A DNA stretch of 64,000 bases from Symbiodinium natans. Taxonomy: Eukaryota; Sar; Dinophyceae; Suessiales; Symbiodiniaceae. A model generated the notes under the pieces. The model was not told the DNA's origin, ran no database searches, and saw only the letters and a list, made by a program, of their open reading frames with translations. Positions 1-12,100 of this stretch are shown here, in pieces. The DNA is taken from the NCBI GenBank assembly GCA_905221605.1, contig CAJNDS010002590.1, forward strand, positions 1,091,672-1,155,671, written 5' to 3'. The position numbers were made by a program, and so were the translations under genes. How positions within the stretch are numbered: the stretch's first letter is position 1; every line of letters begins with the position of its first letter.

Positions 1-946
1 ATATAAACCCTGCTTCATATGTGGGGGGAGACATCCTTCGGGTCGGACCAGGGGCTCTTCCACATGTTCTGGGGAAGCGGTCTGGTAGGAGGTCACCTGA
101 CATGGCATCAGAAGGCGTCCAGTGGTTTGCTTTCGGCTTTTGCCTTTTTTGCCTTCTTGCCTTCTGTATCGGTGTCTCGCGGCATGTTGTCTCCTCTCTC
201 CCTCTCTCTGTTTCTGTTTCTACCTGCCGCGGGCGTGTAAGGGGGTGGGACCCCTGTGCAGCTTCTGCACCCCTGCATAGTACAGCTCTCCTCTCCTCCT
301 TCTTCTTCTTCGCCGCCGGCGGGCAGGGGGGATTCAAGGCTGCCCGTAGTTACTTGCAGAAGCCTCATGCGCATATTAGGCACACTCATATCATCTGGCA
401 ACTATGGAACGAAAGCCCACCATGAATTGCCGCGTGGCTGTTGCAGGTTTGTGGGGGTGGACGCGGGGAAAATTTTGCGGGGGGCCTGGACTGTGCTGGT
501 GCCGTTGTCGGGTCAACTTGCGCTTGCATCTAGGAAAACCCCCGGAGCGTGATTCGGAGGCCTTGCGTTGTGCTTTGTAGAGAGCGTTGCGCAAGGACAT
601 GAGACTCAATGCATCCGCATGTCCCCTTCTGCGCGGCGCAAGGACGCCCACGCACACTACCCACACACCAGGCTCTGCAAAGCTCAACGCCCAAGGCTGC
701 TTCAGGCCGGGCCTGCTTTTCCAACAGCGAGAACTCAGCGACCAAGAGCTTGAGCTGAGGTCCGGCTACTGCCCATTCAGACCTCACAGATGTGCGGAGC
801 CCTGGCGAAACAAAAAACTAAACAACATCCTTTGGCCACTTCTCGATCACAGATCAACACCTGCATCAACCGGCAGCTGCCTGTGCTAACAGAAGGCTGC
901 CGTGCCCTGGTTTAGCACCACGGACATGTGTCGCGAAGCTCAAGAC
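1..946. other. no supported gene
   Basis: The stretch holds a CT-rich tract around 195-225 and mixed unique sequence. A short minus-strand frame at about 660-787 has fair codon use (it includes QLKLLVAEFSLLEKQARPEA), but I could not link it to any gene or splice pair. Confidence 0.3.
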
Positions 947-1041
947 TCAAGAGCCTTCCATGCAGTCAGGGCGCATGTTCGTGCCGAGTAGGTCCCTCTC
1001 CAGCTCATCAGCGCATCGCTGAAGAAGCCACTCAATGTTTC
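947..1041 (-). CDS. candidate C-terminal exon, unrecognised protein
   Basis: A minus-strand frame opens after an AAG|G acceptor at 1041 and ends in TGA at 947. It encodes an acidic, helical stretch beginning GNIEWLLQRCADELERDLLG. Codon use resembles that of the recognised genes in this window. I do not recognise the family, and upstream exons were not found. Single exons of this length can arise by chance, so this is tentative. Confidence 0.3.
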
Positions 1042-2392
1042 CTTGGCTTTCAGATTCGGCCGGTACGTATCTTTCGTGCGTGCAGGCTCGAGAGTGCCGA
1101 CGGCTTCGGGGTTTGGTTTTCTGTGATCCAGGACAGCCCGCGGTTGAGGTGCCTTGGTTCGTTTGTGGCGCGTAGTTTGGGGTGTAAAGATCTGTGCCAA
1201 GGGGCCGCGGATGACTGAATCGTTCTACAAGACAGGAGGTTAAAGGCCTGTCCTCATCGTACATGTGCTCTTGACCTCGTCTACTGGCCCATCAAAAATG
1301 AGTCTCGCTCAACCTCAGGAAAAACGCTTGGGTTGTGGGTCTCGGAGCACCAGTGTGCATCGAGGGAAACTAGTCCAAAAGCTTGGCGTGGTCTGCAGGG
1401 TATTCCAACTCTAGTCCCCGCGATCTTCGGAACATCTTCAAGCATATTTGAAACGCTTAAGACACGAAGCCCAAGTAGCTCATTGCAATGCAAAACGTGA
1501 AGAGGGAAGGAGCTCATGGCTGGGAAGTTGAGCGCGCGGTGGAGGTGATTGGACGGTCCGGCAACATCCCTTTTCAGTCCTTGTAAGTCCTTGAAGACTA
1601 CCTTCGCGCCAGTAATTAGAAAAGAACATGCACAATATTGGCAGCCGAAGATTCTTACCGATACCTCGCTCCGCCTGGTGCGGACTTCCTCCTCGTAGCC
1701 TGGCTATAAACGGCTGAGCATATTTGCAGGGCGCCTCTACCATCCCCCCGACAAGGACCCAAGCCTCAATGTGAACCCGAACTCAATCTGTCAACATGCT
1801 TTCTCGATCTTGTTACAGTTTGTCAACTTGGTATGTTCCTAATCGAACATCGATTGACCATATACGGACCGATTCTCAAACCTAAATCAAAGTCAAATGT
1901 ATATGCCCTATAAACCCCTAGAAACCCTGCGAACCCTATAAGCCCTTTAGACCCCCAAAAAGGAAAACCCGATGTGAAGCCCTCACAGTGGGTGGCCTCG
2001 CAGCTCGGATCGTAGCTCGCGCAACTCATCGGCACCCGGCGCGGCCTCCCCTTCCTTCGCCCGAGTCGGGCCAAGCCGATCGGCTGCCTCGTGGGATCGT
2101 TTAAGTGGTCTCCATGCCTGGAAGTTCGCATTGTTTTTGCGCTTTGTCTGGAAGGGTCGATGTTAAATGCCGAAGTTCGGGAGGAGAACTCCAGAAGCCC
2201 ACGCAGTCTGGCATCGCAGTTGCTGTCACGAGATAATTGAGCAATAGCCGCGAATTTCGAATGCCCCACCTCCATTTCCTGAACCGCCATGAAGCACCCT
2301 AATGCGGTGACCCAAGTCCAAAGCAAGACGATCATGACAACCCGTCTACTTGGTCATCATTCAAACCCCATGATACCCCAAAGTACGAAGCT
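1042..2392. other. no supported gene; degenerate telomere-like CCCTA tracts
   Basis: Degenerate CCCTANA-like motifs occur near 1905-1955. A longer minus-strand frame at about 1823-2335 lacks a convincing domain or splice structure, and I treat it as chance. Confidence 0.3.
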
Positions 2393-2490
2393 TTACCCTC
2401 GGGCCTTGGCGAGGAAGCGCTTCCGCGCTGCCACCGCCTCTTGCGCCCTCTCCTGCGTCTCTTTGCAATTGGGCGACTTGACAGGTTCGG
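2393..2490 (-). CDS. candidate C-terminal exon, unrecognised protein
   Basis: A minus-strand frame ends in TAA at 2393-2395. It encodes a charged helical tail containing QERAQEAVAARKRFLAKARG, with codon bias (GCG, GTG, AAG, CGC, CTC) like the recognised exons. The frame stays open upstream to about 2560. The true 5' splice boundary is unclear and no family was recognised. Confidence 0.28.
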
Positions 2491-3189
2491 CTTGGCTTCT
2501 CTCGTTTAAGCGAACCCTGACAATAAGCGCCCATACTGCTCCGTACTTCCATGCTGCTCATAACATCCACCAGCCGCGTGCCTTAGCCTGCCTCAGCGTG
2601 ACCCCCCGCGCTTCTGCGAGCGGGGAGTCGTTGGACGTCGTCTTTCGCTCCTGCCCATGACTATTTCCGTTCCTTGGCTGTGGAGAAATCTTGGAACATC
2701 TTCTTCGACAACAAGCTGCTGTCGATCCATGCACAGTAAATCTTCAACAATCCCTATGAAGCACAACCCGAATTACACCTAAGCCCTATAGACCCTAATG
2801 TTGAGAGGAGATTTCAGACAGTGGGCATGCTGCAGGCCAACACCTCCGACTACCGTGGATGTTTGGTCCAAAGGACATGAAGCTGGCAGGCAAGCCCATG
2901 ATGGTTGTATAGTGTATGGCCTGTGGGCAAGCCTAAGACCAACGATTCGACCCACATTTTAGCAAAGAAGCAGCACTCCTACTTGTGCAGAGAACGGAGC
3001 AGTGCAGCAAACAGGACAGCATACAGGTTCGTTTTTTTCGTGCGATGGTGGAAAAATGGAGATCCAATTCGATAGAGCCATGTCTTTTCTCCCTGCCTTC
3101 GCTGCTCGACCTGCTGGACACCCTCCGGGGTTTCAGCACCTAAACCCTTTTTGCCACTGGACTGAAGGCAAGCCAGCTCCCATGCATGC

Positions 3190-3257
3190 ACCTAAACCCT
3201 AAACCCTAAACCCTAAACCCTAAACCCTAAGCCCTAAGCCCTAAACCCTAAACCCTT
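3190..3257 (+). repeat. interstitial telomere-like repeat (CCCTAAA)n
   Basis: About nine units of CCCTAAA/CCCTAAG in near-perfect tandem, the longest such tract in the window. It is internal to the sequence, so it does not mark a chromosome end here. Confidence 0.9.
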
Positions 3258-3744
3258 TTCTGGCCCTGCTGAGCCCCGACGAAGCTTGCCGTCCAGGGCT
3301 CAGGCGCTCCCAGAGATCGCGAGAAAAGCGCGCTGCTTTTCCTGAGCTCCATAAAACCCCCCCCCCCCAGGCCTCGAAGTATTCACGCGTGTCCATTTTG
3401 TGAACTCATGCAAGGCCCTAATTCTTGTTTTCAGGACCTTCTGCCGTTAACCCTTAAGCAACACCGCAGAACCTACCAGAGCCCAGCAGCCGGGGTCGCT
3501 GAAAGCTCCATCTAAGTCGACTGTCTGATCGTCGCGGACCTGCCCAGCAACATCAAACTCACTCCACGCTGCCCTGAAATGTCAGGTGTCCTCAATACAC
3601 AGTTTGGGTCAGGTACGTCGAGAAGCAATTTTCGCACACACTTGCCAATTTTCGCCGAGCCACATACCAGGAGAGCCGCCTTGCCAACAGCAAAAACTGC
3701 ATCTTTGCGGAAGGAATGGAGGTGCAATCTTCTCAACTCCCAAA

Positions 3745-3770
3745 AACCCTAAACCCTAAACGCCCTAAAC
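3745..3770 (+). repeat. short interstitial CCCTAAA tract
   Basis: Three units, one interrupted. It lies about 90 bp from the fold-back element that follows. Confidence 0.7.
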
Positions 3771-3855
3771 ACCTGATGAGAAGAGCGGACAGCTTCGCAC
3801 GCTGGCCTTTGAAACTCTACGCGCGCGAAAGCGGCCGAGAACCGAAGCCCTTGCG

Positions 3856-3982
3856 ACATGTCTTGGGGACCATGTTCCCCCTACTAAGTAAAACAGTCCT
3901 TAATGGAGATTCTAATAGGGGGGTACTATAATCCCCATTAAGGACTCTTAGTATAAGGGGAACATCCCAAGACATGTCCATG
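3856..3982. repeat. fold-back (inverted repeat) element
   Basis: Two arms of about 55-60 nt, each starting GACATGTCTTGGG, face each other around a short centre near 3915-3930. Both arms contain TTCCCC, TACTAAG and AGTCCTTAATGG in the same order, so the strand would form a long imperfect hairpin. It has no coding capacity. A MITE-like or decayed palindromic element is the simplest reading. The target duplication was not resolved. Confidence 0.7.
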
Positions 3983-4090
3983 AACTGCCTTGCACGCCAG
4001 GGCGGGGTTGATACCGCAGGGACGCTGAAGCGGCGACACGAATCTGGGAATCTCGAGGAACTCTTGGACTACCCAGAGCCACGCGTGCAA

Positions 4091-5180
4091 TCAAGTAATT
4101 CCTCCATGTGAAAAAAAAGAAAAGGAGCTTAGTTTTTCGGAGGCCGTGAACAAGAAGTGATCGCCAGGAAGCTCCGATACTCCCCGATGCACTCTAAGCC
4201 TCGATCCATCCGTTCCATGAAGATTCTCTCCCTTTGAACAGTCTCTAGTGCCGTTTAGCCTGAGACCCTTCATAAACATCCTCTACCATCCCTCAAAGCC
4301 GGGCCTGGGATCCGGGAGAGCTGCATTGCCACGAAAGCTGGCCACCTTTTCCATGGCGAAGACACTGCGAGACTTTGGGGGGGGGGGGAGCTTGCCGAGG
4401 CCCTTTTTTAAGGGAGCCCTCACCCGAGGGGCCTGGCGGATGGCAGCTTTCCCCTCAAGGAAACACACATCGGATTCTTGGCAGCCCAGTCAGTACTGCA
4501 ACCATCATGTTCAAATGCATGTCCCGGAACCTGACCGGAATTGTGGTGCAGATTTCTCAATGTTCCCGACATTGCCAAGCGGGATCACGTTGTCATAATC
4601 TCCCCGACACTGTGTTTCAAGGTTTTCGGGTCATCTGACAATTTAAATTGGTTCTATAGCCTTGATCTTCTGAGTTGAGCTTGAACAAAGCTGAAACTTA
4701 AGAGCATGAGCCCATCCCTCTTGCGTCTGAGCACAACAACCTGCCTTTCTGAGGGTAGTTTCATGGGCCCTTCATGTGGTCCCTAACCTCCTCTAAATGG
4801 TTCTGATGTATGGGCCCTTGCTTTGTCTAGGGTATATACGGGGTACCCTTTTAAGGGCCCATACCAAGGGACCATGTAACTCCCCTTAGGGCCTTCTGAA
4901 AAGTTGAGCCCTAAAGTCTCTGCGCGGCGTCAGCCATAGAGTTGAAACTCACTTTTCAAAGGTTCTCTACAGCTGCTTCCCTGGAGTAATTCGCGACAGT
5001 GGAAGCTTAAACCTTAAACACTGTTCCGGGATGCCTATTTGTTGAGGCGAGAGGGGGGGGTGGAAGGGCAAGGACCTGCTTGGACTGCCAATCTGTTCCA
5101 GCCAGCTTCAGGATGTATTCCTCGAGCTGCTCGCCTTTCGCCACGAAATCATTAGCTTTGGCTTTAATCAATGCTAGCTG
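4091..5180. other. no supported gene
   Basis: Unique sequence with poly-G (4378-4389) and a GGGCCC-rich partly self-complementary stretch at about 4765-4885. A minus-strand frame at about 5085-5165 (NDFVAKGEQLEEYILKLAG) may be a further exon of the candidate gene immediately upstream of it on that strand. Confidence 0.3.
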
Positions 5181-6325
5181 CTACGAGCTGAGAGCATCAT
5201 GCTGGCGGCTGGAAGCAACTATACGTATAGGTCCAGCACCTTGCACCAAGGAGCAAATCTTGGACAGCTGTGCTAGGTTCTTTGCCCGCTCCAACCTGCA
5301 GCGTGGCTGTCTAGCAGCGGCTATGAGGCGAGGCATGAAGAAGTTCAGGGCCCCTAAAGACCTGCGAGACAACGACTTGAACAAACAGCTTGAATGGCCT
5401 GACATAACCATCCAAATGCTGCTGGAAAGCGGACTGAGCACATCCGTCTCTATCTCATCTTGCTCGAGCTTGCAGGCAAAGTTCTGCAACTTGTTGCACA
5501 GGTTCCTGATTCTCTCGGACACATCACCTACTACTTTCAAGATACCTGACATTCAGTGACCCAGTCATGGATGCCACCGATCTTCGGATTGATGTCTAAG
5601 CTTTTGTGAAGGGGCCTGAAATCATGGAGGTGTCAAGCCAAAAACCTACCCTTGTGCCAGGCGTCTGATAGTCAATTAGCGCCAGCTGCTGGGCGCCCGA
5701 GAGGCTCACGGCAAACTCCCCGGAGGCCATGGCATCTCGCAGCTCTTTCCTTGGGACCCGGTGTCGGGGGACAAGCACCTACAAGGGCTATGCTACGTTA
5801 AGAGGGCAAACTCCGGAACGCCTCCGCCAAGAGGCCAACAGCAAGGTATCACCCCCTTAAACAGGCTGAACGTGACAGTACTTCGTCGCGATGGCTATCA
5901 CTCTCACTGCGTGGTTCGCCGCCCCACCGAGGACAATCTTATGTTCATTGCTGAGTTACTGCGTGTTTATGTGTGGACTGCCCCGGACAAAGCAAGGACT
6001 ACCAGCGATTCAGCCTCAGCTGCTATCCCTGCTGCCACGTGCAGCTTTCAGTTGGCTTGCACCCCGGCCCTCGCAGCCCCACCATCCAAATGATATCATG
6101 CATGTTGGTATACTTCTCAGCGGATGCACAAAACTCGTCCGTACTCGCTCGAACGCAGAAAACGGCAAGTTTCCATGAGGCTCGATTCTATAGAAGCTCA
6201 CAAAATACAGCCCCTTCATCATTTGCAGGTCCGAACGGCACAAACACAACGTCCTTCAGGCGGCGCGACAAAGGGCAGGCAAAGTCGGGGCTTCCCCGGA
6301 TCTGCTCAGCAACGGCATCCGGGTC
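5181..6325 (-). CDS. candidate multi-exon gene, unrecognised helical protein
   Basis: Three minus-strand blocks look coding. Block 6325-6202 begins after AAAG|G and encodes DPDAVAEQIRGSPDFACPLS onwards, with a GTGAGC donor at 6201. Block 5749-5650 begins after AAG|G and includes ELRDAMASGEFAVSLSGAQQ. Block 5552-5181 is a 124-codon frame starting MSGILKVVGDVSERIRNLCN. The blocks share strand and codon bias and are rich in helix-forming residues. I do not recognise a family. Whether the blocks form one transcript, and the exact junctions between them, are inference. The first block starts 15 nt from a telomere-like tract. Confidence 0.4.
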
Positions 6326-6340
6326 CTTTCCGGGTGCAGA

Positions 6341-6370
6341 TTTAGGGTTTAGGGTTTAGGGTTTAAGGGT
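6341..6370 (-). repeat. interstitial telomere-like repeat next to a putative splice acceptor
   Basis: Three to four TTTAGGG units on the plus strand (CCCTAAA on the coding minus strand) end about 15 nt before the acceptor of the exon at 6325. Confidence 0.85.
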
Positions 6371-9138
6371 ATATATATGCTAAACATATGTGAGTGTTGA
6401 GTAGCAAGCAAAGCCATGTGTTCTGCATTCTTGACGTGAGACGTCCTCACTGTCTGCCTCAGTCTCTTCCGCAACTGATCCCCGCAGCGGTGCGAAGACC
6501 TGAGGCAAAGACGCGCAACTAGAGAAATAACTACAAGGAAATGGGGGACCGCAAAACATGAGCAAATAAATACCAAATACATAAAAGAGAGAGAGGGAGA
6601 TATATATATATATATACACAGAAAAATATAGATCATCAACAAGTCCAAGCTCAATTGTATGTCCATATATATATATATAAGTTTGGAGCCAGGGTTGTGT
6701 CGCATCGCTCTTGGCTTCTGGATTCCCTGAAAAAGCAACACCCCCGAGCTTTGAAAAACCCTTAGGGTCGTTGTCGAACCGCCCCGAGGCTTTGGGCCCG
6801 GGGGTCACGGATTCCTCTTCTATATAGACGCATACAGAATCTCAGACGAACTAGATTGATCTATATCGGTTCCCACTCGCCCGCAAAAGCAACCTCTGCC
6901 TGCCAGGCCCTCAATCGTCAAACGCTGCAAACACGAATCCGACACGTTTGCTTGTAGAAGTTAAGTTAGAGAGAAGTTCAGTCAATGCCACAGGCGTTGC
7001 CCGCTGCACCCGCCGCAGCGGGTTGCGGCGCCGGCCGCGGCGCAGCAACGCCTCACTCGTTCGGGCTCGGGGTGCGGAAACTTTCTGATTTCATTCTACG
7101 CCGTATTTGTAGCCCCAAAGAACCGGAACTATAAGCAGGGGATGGACAAAGCTAGGTTGGGGTACTTAACAGAGGCTGCCAGAACTTGCGCGCCCACCAA
7201 CTCCTAAACGCGAAGGTCTTCCAATGACATGGCCAAGCGGGGTATGTCCAAAAAAGAACACGTTGCTTTCTGCATCTCCCCCTTGCACGAGGTAAGGCAG
7301 TGTTCTGGAAATCATGGCTAACTCCGCCTCTGCAAATAGCTTCAAAATATCACTATATTGAAATCGTCAAGATCGAGCCCAACTATTTGCACAGGGAGCT
7401 CAGCCCAGCAGCCTCAGCAGCCCAACAGACCGAACCAACAAGCAGCCACCGAGCAGACCGGGACCAGCAGTGGAAACGAACCACAAGTCCATTTGATCTC
7501 GTAACAACGCTGCACGTTGCAACCCGGACATGACTCGACCATGACCTCACCAAGCAACTTGTGCTGGAAGCGTTTCTTGCGCTAATACGCTACAGCAGTG
7601 CCGATCGGAACACTCAATAAGTGTGCCTTTCGTAAGCACCCTCGGATTCACATGACATGTTCGCTGTGGTTACGATCCGCATTCAGCCGAACATGCTCCG
7701 TCAGCATTTTCGGGGCCAGTAGTTCTACTGAAAAACTAGCAACGACCAGCTTCCACCTGCTTTTGTTTTCCGTTGCAGCTCGGATCCCAAGTAAGCTATA
7801 GAAAAGCTCTCCCGGCTTGATTGCTCATGTCAAGAAAGCCAGAAAGCAACCCCTGAGGACCGAAGGCAGACAAGGCATGAAGGCTTCCGGACGCGTCACA
7901 TACTTGCACCACACACAACAACGCGCCCCCACGTGCCCTCACGAGGCGACCATGCCATGCCAAGATGCGATGGTTGAGATGGCCGCCGGCCGAAGGAAGG
8001 CGCACCCTGCGGACTCGGACATCGAGCTCCGAGGGGTCCTGGCATTCGCAACGCTGAAGACAAAAAACGCCCCTCAAAGATATGGAGGTGTTGATCTCTA
8101 AGATGATAAGTCCCCCCTCAAAGGGGGAAGTCTCCAGGAAATAACTTAGCTTCACTTCCAGCAGGCGAAGCCAACTTTTACGCCCCACCCCCCGTTCAAG
8201 CCCAACATGACAGCGATTCAGATAGCAATGCGAAATATGATTACCTGACGTGCCTGTCTGTTAGTCATGGCCCCATGGCTGTGCCTCTGACGGGGCGCAT
8301 CACGACACCTCGGCCGCCAAATGGGACCTGGGGCGTCCAAGGTATAAAGAGACATGAGCTGGTGGAGGTTGCTTCGAGTGGCAGTTTCATCCCCTTTCGC
8401 TTGCTAGTGTGCGGCACAAGCAAGCCGAACGGTTAAAGCGGAAGAGAGGTAAACCAGACAACAGGAAAGCACATGTATGGAAACATGAAGGAGCTGCTGC
8501 TCCTCCTTCTTTTGCTGTTTTTGTTGCTGAATACCTCCGCCATGCATGCTTAACTCTTTTTCGTGCGGACCTTTGCTTTCTTGTCCGCCCATGCTTCCTG
8601 AATTCACCAGTATGCGTGCAGAATCCCTCGAGGAGCATGGGTTCGCCCGTGCATCCAATTCTCCCTCCTCCCTCCTCGCCTTAAGAATTCATCTCCTTCT
8701 CTCTCCTTCCACAATATTGTGTGCCGCTCGATGTCCGCAACTGCCAAGCACTTGAAGTTTGATGTCCTGCACTCGGAATAGAACTTGTGAACACTGGAGA
8801 AAAACAAAAGGCTGCTCAGGTCTCAGGGTCTCAGGGTCAGGCTCAAGCCAGGGGTGCGTGTGGCGAGGCTCAGCTCAGTGGCCATGGCTCTTCTGAACTA
8901 AAGGTGTTCTGAAGAAATGGCTTGTCGCCCCGGATATCGATTCTGGCTCGAGGTCTAGGTCTCGAGCGTGATGCAACATGATCTTTGGGCTCTTGAGCTA
9001 GTGAGCTAGTGGCTCACACTTCAGCTGGTAGTGCTTGGTGGTGGTCGCGGTTGCTGCCGTGCCTTCTGGAATGGCCTTCGTCCCAGAGACGAAGTGGGAT
9101 GGTAAAGGTTTTACAGCATCAGGCATGACAAAAGGCAC
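6371..9138. other. no supported gene; TA microsatellites and GC-rich patch
   Basis: TA-rich runs occur at 6600-6617 and 6665-6680, and a GC-rich segment of low complexity at 6990-7080. Open frames here (for example about 7796-8188 on the minus strand) show neither a recognisable domain nor splice pairs. Confidence 0.3.
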
Positions 9139-12100
9139 CTATCCACTTCCTGAGCAGTGAAAAACACCGCGGAATAAAAGACCTCCTGTGGAGGCGTTGC
9201 CAATGCCAAATGGACTCTTGCAGCACAACGACAAGCCGTTGGTTGATTCTTCAGTTTGGCTCGCCGGCACGAATTCAGCAGAGCAGAAAACATCCAAAGG
9301 CACCAGAAAAGAGTTCAACCCCTCGAATCTGGGATGTCTGGGCAAAAGCAGGATGTGAAGTTTCGCCAGATGGCTTTCTCATGCACTCAGCTCCCTCCCG
9401 GCCTCGTCAAGCTTGCCCTGGACATGCTTCGACAAGACGACAAGGCTGATGTTTTGAGGGTCCCCTTTTGGAACTTTATTGGAACCCTTGAGGCGCGCGA
9501 GCTTACCCGACACCCTACTTAAAGACACGCTGTTGGACGAAGGAGAATAAACTGCACATCTCCACCGCAGGCATGTTGAAAGACTGTTTAAATATGCACT
9601 GAAAGCACTCAAAAGAGCTGTGCTGCAACCTGGACCCCAAGACGAAACTGCAAAAATAACGTGAAGTCCTTTGAAACATCGAAGACGCATTGAAGTGGGG
9701 ACCCAATCATGGCAAGCGCTCCAGGCAGAATCTTCCCTTTTCCGGGCCTCTGAACTCTAGACTTCCAAAGTCTATTGAGTCTATTGAATTCAATCCTCAG
9801 ACCATGCCTTCGCAAGCCGACTCCCCTTCAACGGCGCCTGCAGCTGCAGGGCAAAAGCCACCCCGGCCAGAGCGTTGCGGCTGTCAGGTTGCAGGCGCAA
9901 GCCAGCGCGGAAGGCCTGTGGAGACTGGGGGGGGCTTTCTCAATGTGCTATTAGCACTGCGAAGCCGAGTTTCAGGCTCCGCTTAGAGGCCAAGAGCATC
10001 GTGATGGAACCACACTTATTTTGGATGAAACATCATGCTACAAAGAGGGCTTTAAGGAGCACTTCGTTGTAACAAGGCCCTCGACCTCCCTGCAACCCCC
10101 CGAGCCTGCAGTGCTCGAGCGTGAGCGCCACACCTTCGGGCAATGAAGGCAACTGCTCGGCTACAACGAACGACACCAGCTTTCACTTAAGTGGGATCTC
10201 GGTGGAGCCAAGCACATGAACTTTTCGGCCGCTGCATCTCAAGGATCAGGCAATTACCAACATGTCATGAGATCTTGGGTGACAGGTCGACCTCTTAGAG
10301 TCATGGAGTTGCTGAGGTCACGGCTGGAGGAGCGCATGGCCCAAATTGACATGCAGGGTTTCCTGCACAGCTTCCAAGCCAGGACACCCGATGTCTGATG
10401 CTCTTGTCAAAGGCGCACCACTCTGTCAGGCCTACTGGCCTACTTGCAAGGCTTGAGTGGCTTTGTGGTATGGAACTCTATATCTTCAGGAATTCGCAAG
10501 ACTCCTCGTATGCTTTTTGCCCCCCCCTCCCCCCCCCCCACCCCCCGCCGGAACTTCAATAACGAGATATGGTCCTTCTTGAGTGATGATTCTTTTTAAG
10601 GCATCTGCCGAGCCTCATGCTCGACAGCGTACCTACGGGACCTATATATAGGTCAGGGGGCGATCAGACAGAAAAGTGTGGGCAAACGTTGGGGGTGGAC
10701 CCTAAGCTCAGGCTTGTACTGCGGGGCTGAGGGAAGTTAAATGGCTGCTGCTGTGGTCTCCGGTTGCGGAATGTCGACTCATTAGCTGCTTGCTGGCTCC
10801 TCCGGATCGCTGGAGAGGCTGACGGCACGCTCAAGCAGCTCACACGCCTGCTCGGCTGGAGGGCTTAGGTTAAGCTTGGGGTGTTGGGGCAAGGAAGGCG
10901 AACCGTCCGCCCATTTCAGCACCTTCTCCCCCCGCAACACCCCAATCTCTGGAATGCCACATAGCTGCGGCGGGAGGGGGGTGGGGATAATTCTCCAAGT
11001 CCGAGCCAACAAGTCGGCAGGGGGTTTTTCCGGCTCCAAACCGCTTGGTAAAAGCTTACCATCCTTTACCACCGATGCAGATCTCACCGATTCACGTGAT
11101 CTCTCAGAAGGCCGCGGGCCTCCTCGTAGCTGTGCTTGTGGTAGGCCACGACGCCCAGCCTTGTCAGGACATGTCAGGCTGCGGTTGCTTGAGCCTGTCT
11201 AATCAGACCAAGGTGCTCATTGTAGACGTGTGGGTCTGTTGGCATCAAGGATCGGGCAAATTCCTTGGCTGGAGCAGAAAGCCTCTCTAAGCAGCCAGCT
11301 AAGATTCTGAGAGACTCGGTCTCACGGCTTCGGGCGGCGGGTGCAGGGCGACATTGCTTCCGCTTGAAAGCATTCTGCCGGTTTTACAAGGCAATTTGCC
11401 AACTGATGCTGATGAGTGGGACAAAAGTCGTGCGGAATAGGATCTCAAGATGTGAGTGGAGCTTTGGGAAGTGTCGGGGCGAACTGTTGTGGCCAGTGTT
11501 GGGGACCTTGACATGACACTAGCGAGAGCCGGAAGCCTCTGAAGGTTCACAGTGCACCTCCTGGGTGCAACCGAGGCTCTAAGCACTGCTGCGCTAGCTG
11601 CAGTGAGTTTGTGCGCACGTACTCCATGCCTCCAGCCCATCTGTTGAGATCAGCTTCCATCCCTCATCCACACCAAACTGCACTGCGTTGACTACAAACC
11701 GATAAGCTTAAACCATTGTTGATGCAGGCGGTGTACGGCCTCTGCTGATTTCCTTGTTTCGATGACGTCGCAAACCTAGAAATAAGCAAGGCTAAATGTT
11801 CTCATGCTTCCAAATAAAAAACGAAACTGAAAAAATGAAGTTCGCCAGCAGTCTTACTTTACACGACAGGGTCCAATGTTTGACCCCGTAGAGTCCTCGG
11901 ACCTAAGGGATCAAATTTGCCGACCGTGCCTATGAAGAGCCAGGGCAGCTGCGAGCCGGGAAACCTCCAAAACACCATCAAAGCAGCTCAGACTGCTGAA
12001 GCTTTGGACTCCGAGCAAGTTGGGCGAAAGGTGAGAAAAGTCGAAGAATTCCGAAACGCTTCATCTCTGGTCTTCAGGGCTTCAAGACGTGATTTAGCCG

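Noticed and set aside
3190-3257. CCCTAAA array as a chromosome end
   Set aside because: It is internal, short and one of about a dozen tracts in both orientations, so these are interstitial repeats.
9700-10400. Plus-strand frame ending [19 protein letters not shown] as a gene
   Set aside because: The opposite strand carries the CDC16 segment ETLHVNLGH with correct splice sites and phase. The plus-strand frame is probably its shadow, although its codon use is good.
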